Assembly (NCBI RefSeq): GCF_002863225.1
Contig: NZ_PKEK01000025.1
Span: 1 to 64,000, forward strand
DNA from: Mycobacterium sp.
GTDB lineage: Bacteria; Actinomycetota; Actinomycetes; Mycobacteriales; Mycobacteriaceae
DNA: 64,000 nt
Direction of reading: 5' to 3'
In this document: positions 59,471 through 64,000 of the stretch, piece after piece
Position numbering within the stretch: the stretch's first letter is position 1
Layout: each line of letters begins with the position of its first letter
The notes under the pieces: generated by a model
Databases searched by the model: none
The model's input: only the letters and a program-made list of their open reading frames with translations
What the model was told of the DNA's origin: nothing
Program-made: the position numbers and the translations under genes

Positions 59471-61393
59471 AGCGTGAGCGAAGACACCGCGCAGGACGCG
59501 AGCTTCCAGCCGGACGGCGGAATCACGCGCCAGTTGCTGCGGATCACCACCGCGGGTTCGGTCGACGACGGCAAGAGCACGCTGATCGGGCGCCTGCTGC
59601 ACGACACCGACAGCCTGCCGCTCGACCACTTGGAAGCCGTCACCGACGAAGAGGGCGTCGCCGACCTGGCCGCGTTGTCCGACGGTCTGCGCGCCGAACG
59701 CGAACAAGGCATCACGATCGACGTCGCGTACCGGTTCTTCTCCACCGCAACCCGCAGCTACATCCTGGCGGACACGCCCGGCCACGAGCGCTACACCCGC
59801 AACATGTTCACCGGCGCGTCCAACGCCCACGTCGCGATCCTGCTGGTCGATGCGCGTGCCGGCGTTCTGCGGCAGACCCGCCGGCATGCCCGAATCGCAA
59901 AACTGTTGGGTATCAAGCACTTTGTCGCGACCGTCAACAAGATCGACCTGGTCGACTTCGACGAGTCCCGGTTCACCGAAGTAGAGGCTGAGCTGCGGAA
60001 GTTGGGCAAGCGCCTCGGCGGGCTCGACATCACAGTGATCCCGATCGCCGCCAAGCACGGTGACAACGTGGTGCACCGTTCCGACCGCACGCCCTGGTAC
60101 GACGGCCCAGCCCTGTTGGACTATCTTGAGGGCATCGAACTCGCTGCGCCGCAAGCGGAACCGGCCCGGTTGCGGTTGCCGATCCAGTGGGTCTCGCGGC
60201 CCACCGACGACCAGCGTCGCCGCTACACCGGACGGCTTGCCGCCGGCACACTCAGCGTCGGCGACCCGATCATCTCGCTGCCCGCCGGAACAGCGTCGAC
60301 GGTCACGGCCCTGGACACCCTCGATGACGACCGCACGACGGGCGTTGCCCCCCTGTCGGTTTCGGTGGAGTTGGCCGATGACATCGACATCGGCCGCGGT
60401 GACGTGCTGGTCAGCGGGGCCGAGAACGCAGCGCATCCGGTATTGGCCCGTGAGCTGCACGCGAATGTCTGCTGGTTCGTCGACTCCCCGCTGCGGGCTG
60501 GTGACCGTTTGGCTCTCAAGCAGACCACCACCACCGTCCGGGCGACGGTGCAGGAGCTGCACTCGCGGCTTGATCCGGAGACGCTCGACGAAGTCGACAA
60601 TCCAGTCGAGCTGGAGCTCAACGACATCGGCACCGTGACCCTGCGGACCAGTTCGGTCGTCATTGCCGACAGCTATCTCGACAACCGCGACAGCGGCGCA
60701 TTCATCCTCATCGACGAAGTCACCAACGACACCATCGGCGCGGGCACCATCATCGAGGCCCGCGAGGTGAAGCCGGGCACCCACCCGCGCAGCGACATCC
60801 GTTGGCACCCATCGGCATTGGACCGCAGCCATCGCCAGCAAGCGACCGGACAAGCGGGCGCGACCATCTGGTTCACCGGCCTGCCCGCCTCCGGCAAGTC
60901 GACTGTCGCTGTCGCGGTCGAGCGAGCGCTGGTCGAGTCGGGCCGAGTCGCCTATCTGCTCGACGGCGACAACCTGCGCCACGGCCTGTCCGACGACCTG
61001 GGCTTCTCCCCTGGCGATCGCACCGAGAACATCAGGCGGGTGGGCCATTTGACCCGATTGCTTGCCGACGCGGGGGTGGTGGCGCTGGCTTCGCTGGTGT
61101 CACCGCTGAAGTCGGATCGGGAGACCGCGCGGGCGCTCAGCGACGCGGCCAAGTTGCCCTTCATCGAGGTGCACATCGCCACGTCGCTTGAGGAGTGCGA
61201 AAAGCGGGATCCCAAGGGCCTTTACAAGCGAGCCCGCGACGGTGAGCTGAAAGGCCTGACGGGTGTTGACGCACCCTACGAGCCGCCGGAAGACGCCGAT
61301 CTGGTGCTCGACACCGCCGGCGCCGACACCGACGACCTAGCAGCGAAGGTCATCGCCCTGCTGGACGAGCGCAGCCCGCGCCCGTCGAGCTAG
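59468..61393 (+). CDS. cysN: Bifunctional sulfate adenylyltransferase subunit 1 / adenylylsulfate kinase CysNC
   Basis: The 641-aa fusion has an EF-Tu-like GTPase (G1 GSVDDGKSTL near residue 30, DTPGHERY, NKID) with two beta-barrel domains, and a C-terminal APS kinase from about residue 460 (P-loop GLPASGKST near 471, DGDNLRHGLSDDLGFSPGDRTENIRR). With CysD it forms APS, which the kinase part turns into PAPS. PAPS is the donor for the sulfotransferase two genes upstream and for sulfate reduction. Translation is coupled through the repeat junction upstream. Confidence 0.96.
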   Translation: MSVSEDTAQDASFQPDGGITRQLLRITTAGSVDDGKSTLIGRLLHDTDSLPLDHLEAVTDEEGVADLAALSDGLRAEREQGITIDVAYRFFSTATRSYILADTPGHERYTRNMFTGASNAHVAILLVDARAGVLRQTRRHARIAKLLGIKHFVATVNKIDLVDFDESRFTEVEAELRKLGKRLGGLDITVIPIAAKHGDNVVHRSDRTPWYDGPALLDYLEGIELAAPQAEPARLRLPIQWVSRPTDDQRRRYTGRLAAGTLSVGDPIISLPAGTASTVTALDTLDDDRTTGVAPLSVSVELADDIDIGRGDVLVSGAENAAHPVLARELHANVCWFVDSPLRAGDRLALKQTTTTVRATVQELHSRLDPETLDEVDNPVELELNDIGTVTLRTSSVVIADSYLDNRDSGAFILIDEVTNDTIGAGTIIEAREVKPGTHPRSDIRWHPSALDRSHRQQATGQAGATIWFTGLPASGKSTVAVAVERALVESGRVAYLLDGDNLRHGLSDDLGFSPGDRTENIRRVGHLTRLLADAGVVALASLVSPLKSDRETARALSDAAKLPFIEVHIATSLEECEKRDPKGLYKRARDGELKGLTGVDAPYEPPEDADLVLDTAGADTDDLAAKVIALLDERSPRPSS

Positions 61394-62628
61394 ACCGCAA
61401 CCTGTCGTTTCGAGTAGATCTCGGCGAGAAACTGCTCGACGGCGAGAGCGGAGTGACGCGCTCGTACCGAGCCGAAGATGTCGAAAGCGTGTTGCGCGAA
61501 GGGTAATTCGGCATAGGCGACCGGTTGGCGGCTGACTTCCTGCAGCCGCTTGCTGAACGCGCGGCCCTGTTCGACCGGTATCAACGAGTCGTTTGTCCCG
61601 TGCAGTACGAAAAACGGTGGCGCGTCCGGTGATATGTAGGTGATCGGTGAGGCCGCCTTGAAGGCTTCGATCAATTCCGGTCGGCGCAGCTTGAAGACGT
61701 ACTTCCCCAGGATGGGTGCCATCAGCGTGTGAATGGCCTCTTTGCGGGTGAAGTCGTAGAGGCCGTAGAACGGGACAGCGGCCTGCACACTGGTGTCGGC
61801 GTCCTCGAAGCCGGGCTGAAACTGCGGGTCGTTGGCCGTCAGAGCCGCCAGCGCACTCAAGTGCCCACCAGCCGAGCCGCCGGTGATCGCCACCCAGTCC
61901 GGGTCGCCGCCGTATTCGGCAATGTGTTCCTTGGTCCAGGCCAGCGCACGCTTGACGTCGATGATCTGGTCCGGCCAGGTCGAGCGCGGGCTGAGCCGGT
62001 AGTTGATCGCGACGCACACCCAGCCCAGCTCGGCGAGGTGGCTCATCAGCGGATAGGCCTGCTGCCGTTTGCTGCCGACCATCCATGCGCCGCCCGGAAC
62101 CTGCAGCAGCACAGGCGCTTTCCCGCCGCGGTCCAGGTCGGGCCGCCGCCAGATGTCGAGGTGGTTTCGCGCGCCGTGCTCGCCGTAGCTGATGTCGGTG
62201 TCATGCGCGTAGTTGCCGTAGATGCGGGCCATCCGGACCACCCCGGGCGCTTTAGCCGTGCCTGCACCGTCCGGCCGCTTCCACAGATCGGCCGACTTGG
62301 TGCGGCGCTTGGGTCCCAGTCCGGCCTCGAGCGCGGCGGTCAGCGGCTGGTTCGACTGGTGGCCGATGCGGTTCAGACCGAACAGGCCCAGCCAGGACAA
62401 CGCCGAGACCAGCCAACTGAACCGCCGCGCCTCGAACGGGAGCTTGCGGGTCACGGCCACCAGAAGCGCGAATTGCGCGGCGATGACCTGAAGGGGCAAC
62501 TCGGTGGCGAACACCCCGAAGGAGAACGCATACATCGACAGGTAACCGCGTCTGCTCACCGGTCGATAGCCGTTGGCGGTGGCCGCGAGGCCGGCCAGCG
62601 AGGCCAGCACGGCTGAGAATTTCTTCAC
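61390..62628 (-). CDS. Alpha/beta-hydrolase of the LipM/LipO/LipQ type (hormone-sensitive-lipase-like esterase)
   Basis: About 412 aa, with an N-terminal hydrophobic region (probably membrane-anchoring helices, LPLQVIAAQFALLVAVT) and a C-terminal hydrolase domain. The oxyanion-hole region is VPGGAWMVGS, the nucleophile Ser is in AITGGSAGGHLSAL, the Asp in HGTNDSLIP and the His in FAQHAFDIF. GTG 62628 is chosen because codons upstream in the same frame (to 62733) show no G+C bias at third positions and no conserved sequence; TTTAGT lies 7 bases before it. ATG 62652 is an alternative. The stop overlaps convergent cysNC by 4 bases. Confidence 0.85.
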   Translation of the reverse strand: MKKFSAVLASLAGLAATANGYRPVSRRGYLSMYAFSFGVFATELPLQVIAAQFALLVAVTRKLPFEARRFSWLVSALSWLGLFGLNRIGHQSNQPLTAALEAGLGPKRRTKSADLWKRPDGAGTAKAPGVVRMARIYGNYAHDTDISYGEHGARNHLDIWRRPDLDRGGKAPVLLQVPGGAWMVGSKRQQAYPLMSHLAELGWVCVAINYRLSPRSTWPDQIIDVKRALAWTKEHIAEYGGDPDWVAITGGSAGGHLSALAALTANDPQFQPGFEDADTSVQAAVPFYGLYDFTRKEAIHTLMAPILGKYVFKLRRPELIEAFKAASPITYISPDAPPFFVLHGTNDSLIPVEQGRAFSKRLQEVSRQPVAYAELPFAQHAFDIFGSVRARHSALAVEQFLAEIYSKRQVAV

Positions 62629-62773
62629 GGGCACCACTAAACCACAGCCCATTTCTTCAACTGAAACCACTTGCGTCACTTCAGTTTCGCTGCGGTCCGT
62701 GTGGGCTTGATCCACAGTCGCAGGTTTATCCACAATCGGGTTCGGGTGGGGTGCTTCTGTCGGTGGCCGTCGT

Positions 62774-62795
62774 TACTCTTCGAACATGCGTTCTA
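62774..62795 (+). promoter_or_regulatory. SOS (LexA) box overlapping a leaderless start
   Basis: TCGAACATGCGTTCTA at 62780-62795 matches the mycobacterial SOS box TCGAAC-N4-GTTCGA at 11 of 12 defined positions. The -10 TACTCT (62774-62779) lies directly before it, and the ATG 62786 lies inside its spacer. LexA bound here would cover the transcription start. Confidence 0.75.
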
Positions 62796-64000
62796 GTAGT
62801 CGCGAGGAGGTCGTCGAGGTCCTCGACGCGCTCGACGCCGCCTACAAACGCGCCCTGGACCTCACGTTCAACGCGCTGACCACCCCTGAACGGCTCAGGG
62901 TGCTGGAGCGGTTTGAGGGGTTTCGCCGCGCCCAGCCCGCCGTCGAGCATGCGTTGATCAACGAGCTGGCTGTTGTCGAGCCGGCCGTGCTGGGTGGGAA
63001 GTTGGCGCCGGTGCTGGCCAACCGGTTACGGATCAGCCGTAGTGAGGCCTCGCGACGCGTCCACGAAGCCGCGGACTTGGGTGCGCGGCGCGCGCTCAAC
63101 GGTGAGGCTTTAGCGCCGGTCCTTGCGGCGACGGCGGCCGCGCAACGCAACGGCGACCTCGGTGCTGGGCATGTCAGTGTGATTCGCAGTTTCTGGCATC
63201 GGATCCCCGACTTCGTCGATGTGGATACCCGCGCGAAGGCGGAGGCGCAGCTGGCCCGGCTCAGTCTGGAGCACCGCCCCGATGAGTTGGCCAAACTGGC
63301 CGACACCCTGACCGACTGCCTCAACCCTGACGGTGACTTCACCGACACCGACCGCGCCCGGCGTCGCGGGGTGACGATTGGTCAGCAGGACATCGACGGG
63401 ATGTCCCCGATCAGCGGCTGGCTCACCCCCGAAGCCCGCGCCACCCTCGACGCGGTGTTCGCGAAGTTGGCCGCACCCGGGATGTGCAACCCCGCCGACG
63501 ACACACCCTGCATCAGCGGCACCCCATCCCAAGCCGCCATCCAGGGCGACACCCGCACCGCCGGCCAGCGCCACCACGACGCACTCGTCGCCGCCGCCCG
63601 CGCACTGCTGGCGTCGGGGGAGTTGGGTCAGCACAACGGGCTGCCCACCTCGATCATCGTCACCACCACCTTGCAGGAGTTGGAAGCCGGCGCCGGCCGC
63701 GGCCTCACCAGCGGCGGCACCCTGCTGCCGATGTCGGATGTGATCCGGCTGGCCTCCCACGCCCACCACTACCTGGCCATCTTCAACCACGGCAAAGCAC
63801 TCGCGCTGTATCACACCAAACGGCTGGCCTCCCCAGCCCAGCGGATTGTGTTGCACGCCAGAGATCGTGGCTGCACGTTTCCCGGCTGCACCGTGCCGGC
63901 CTACCTGTGCGAGGTCCACCACAACAACCCCTACCGCACCCACCCCGAAACCGACGTCAACACCATGAGCCTGACCTGCGGCCCCAACCACGACCTCACC
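62786..64000 (+). CDS. 13E12-repeat-family HNH nuclease-like protein, 3' end outside window
   Basis: 405 codons are visible with no stop. The DUF222 region (about residues 30-290) is followed by an HNH domain near 360-405: [25 protein letters not shown] and CGPNHDLT, with the zinc Cys pairs and HH/NH motif. This is the 13E12 repeat family of mycobacteria, present in many copies; in M. tuberculosis such repeats serve as the attachment site of the phiRv1 prophage. The start overlaps an SOS box. Some M. tuberculosis family members were reported as DNA-damage inducible. Confidence 0.92.
   Translation, partial: MRSSSREEVVEVLDALDAAYKRALDLTFNALTTPERLRVLERFEGFRRAQPAVEHALINELAVVEPAVLGGKLAPVLANRLRISRSEASRRVHEAADLGARRALNGEALAPVLAATAAAQRNGDLGAGHVSVIRSFWHRIPDFVDVDTRAKAEAQLARLSLEHRPDELAKLADTLTDCLNPDGDFTDTDRARRRGVTIGQQDIDGMSPISGWLTPEARATLDAVFAKLAAPGMCNPADDTPCISGTPSQAAIQGDTRTAGQRHHDALVAAARALLASGELGQHNGLPTSIIVTTTLQELEAGAGRGLTSGGTLLPMSDVIRLASHAHHYLAIFNHGKALALYHTKRLASPAQRIVLHARDRGCTFPGCTVPAYLCEVHHNNPYRTHPETDVNTMSLTCGPNHDLT

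Noticed and set aside
59300..61048. 582-aa minus-strand frame opposite cysNC
   Set aside because: Mirror of the GTPase/APS kinase gene. No recognisable motif.
62629..62733. N-terminal 35 codons of the esterase frame
   Set aside because: Third codon positions lose the strong G+C bias seen in the gene and no conserved sequence is visible, so this is treated as upstream DNA.

Overview
The window is chromosomal DNA of high G+C content and dense coding, typical of a nontuberculous Mycobacterium. This rests on an EsxN-type WXG100 tail, two PPE-PPW proteins, an LpqY-SugABC trehalose importer, a SigE-RseA-HtrA-TatB block, a GpgS gene, a mycobacterial CysD/CysNC pair and a 13E12-family HNH protein. 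From memory of M. tuberculosis H37Rv, much of the window follows the Rv1240 to Rv1186c gene order. Species-specific insertions include a SUFU-domain gene, a CitE-like lyase, a PPE gene, a DJ-1-family gene, a Gly/Pro/Trp-rich secreted protein, an aldehyde dehydrogenase with a steroid-type CoA cluster, and a sulfotransferase joined to the cys genes. I did no database search; names come from sequence motifs and remembered homologues.

Layout. 1-1.2 kb: an Esx C-terminus with an intrinsic terminator, then an SDR oxidoreductase. 1.3-5.7 kb: osmoprotectant-type lipoprotein, short-form malic enzyme, malate dehydrogenase and CorA. 5.8-11.3 kb (minus strand): Rv1234-like protein, lpqY, sugA, sugB, sugC and a SUFU-domain gene as one tight operon for trehalose recycling. 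11.4-20.4 kb: a DUF4190-type membrane protein, CitE-like lyase, MgtE-N/CBS protein, DUF1003 protein, a transglycosylase-like protein, a PPE gene cut by an in-frame amber codon, a 56-bp tandem repeat, mrp and a lipoprotein. 20.3-24.6 kb: tatB, htrA, rseA, sigE and an O-methyltransferase (envelope stress). 24.6-29.2 kb: DJ-1-family protein, then TetR, ABC ATPase, ABC permease and an ICMT-like methyltransferase. 29.3-34.1 kb: glgC/glgA (glycogen and methylglucose polysaccharide), a 55-aa DUF3117 protein, tagA, a DivIVA-like protein and gpgS. 34.1-39.7 kb: folP2, fadD6, a LOG-family gene and a large P-loop protein. 39.7-40.5 kb: an A+T-rich patch and a small secreted protein. 40.5-45.4 kb: dapE and dapD (divergent), an MFS transporter and fadD36. 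45.5-50.4 kb: aldehyde dehydrogenase, then a cluster resembling chsH2/chsH1/ltp2 of steroid side-chain degradation with its own TetR. 50.4-57.6 kb: a PPE gene, a zinc alcohol dehydrogenase, and proline catabolism (proline dehydrogenase, P5C dehydrogenase, PucR regulator). 57.7-61.4 kb: sulfotransferase (Stf0-like), cysD and cysNC, a route from sulfate to PAPS to a sulfated product. 61.4-64 kb: a LipM/LipO-type esterase and a 13E12 HNH protein running off the window, with a near-consensus SOS box over its start.

Two themes cut across genes. First, many genes have a TANNNT -10 motif 6-8 bases before an ATG or GTG, which suggests leaderless mRNAs and settles several start codons. Second, short repeats sit at gene junctions: the 56-bp repeats before mrp, related cores near 1.2 kb and inside the start of sugA, and a 50-bp duplication with tiny coupled ORFs between cysD and cysNC.
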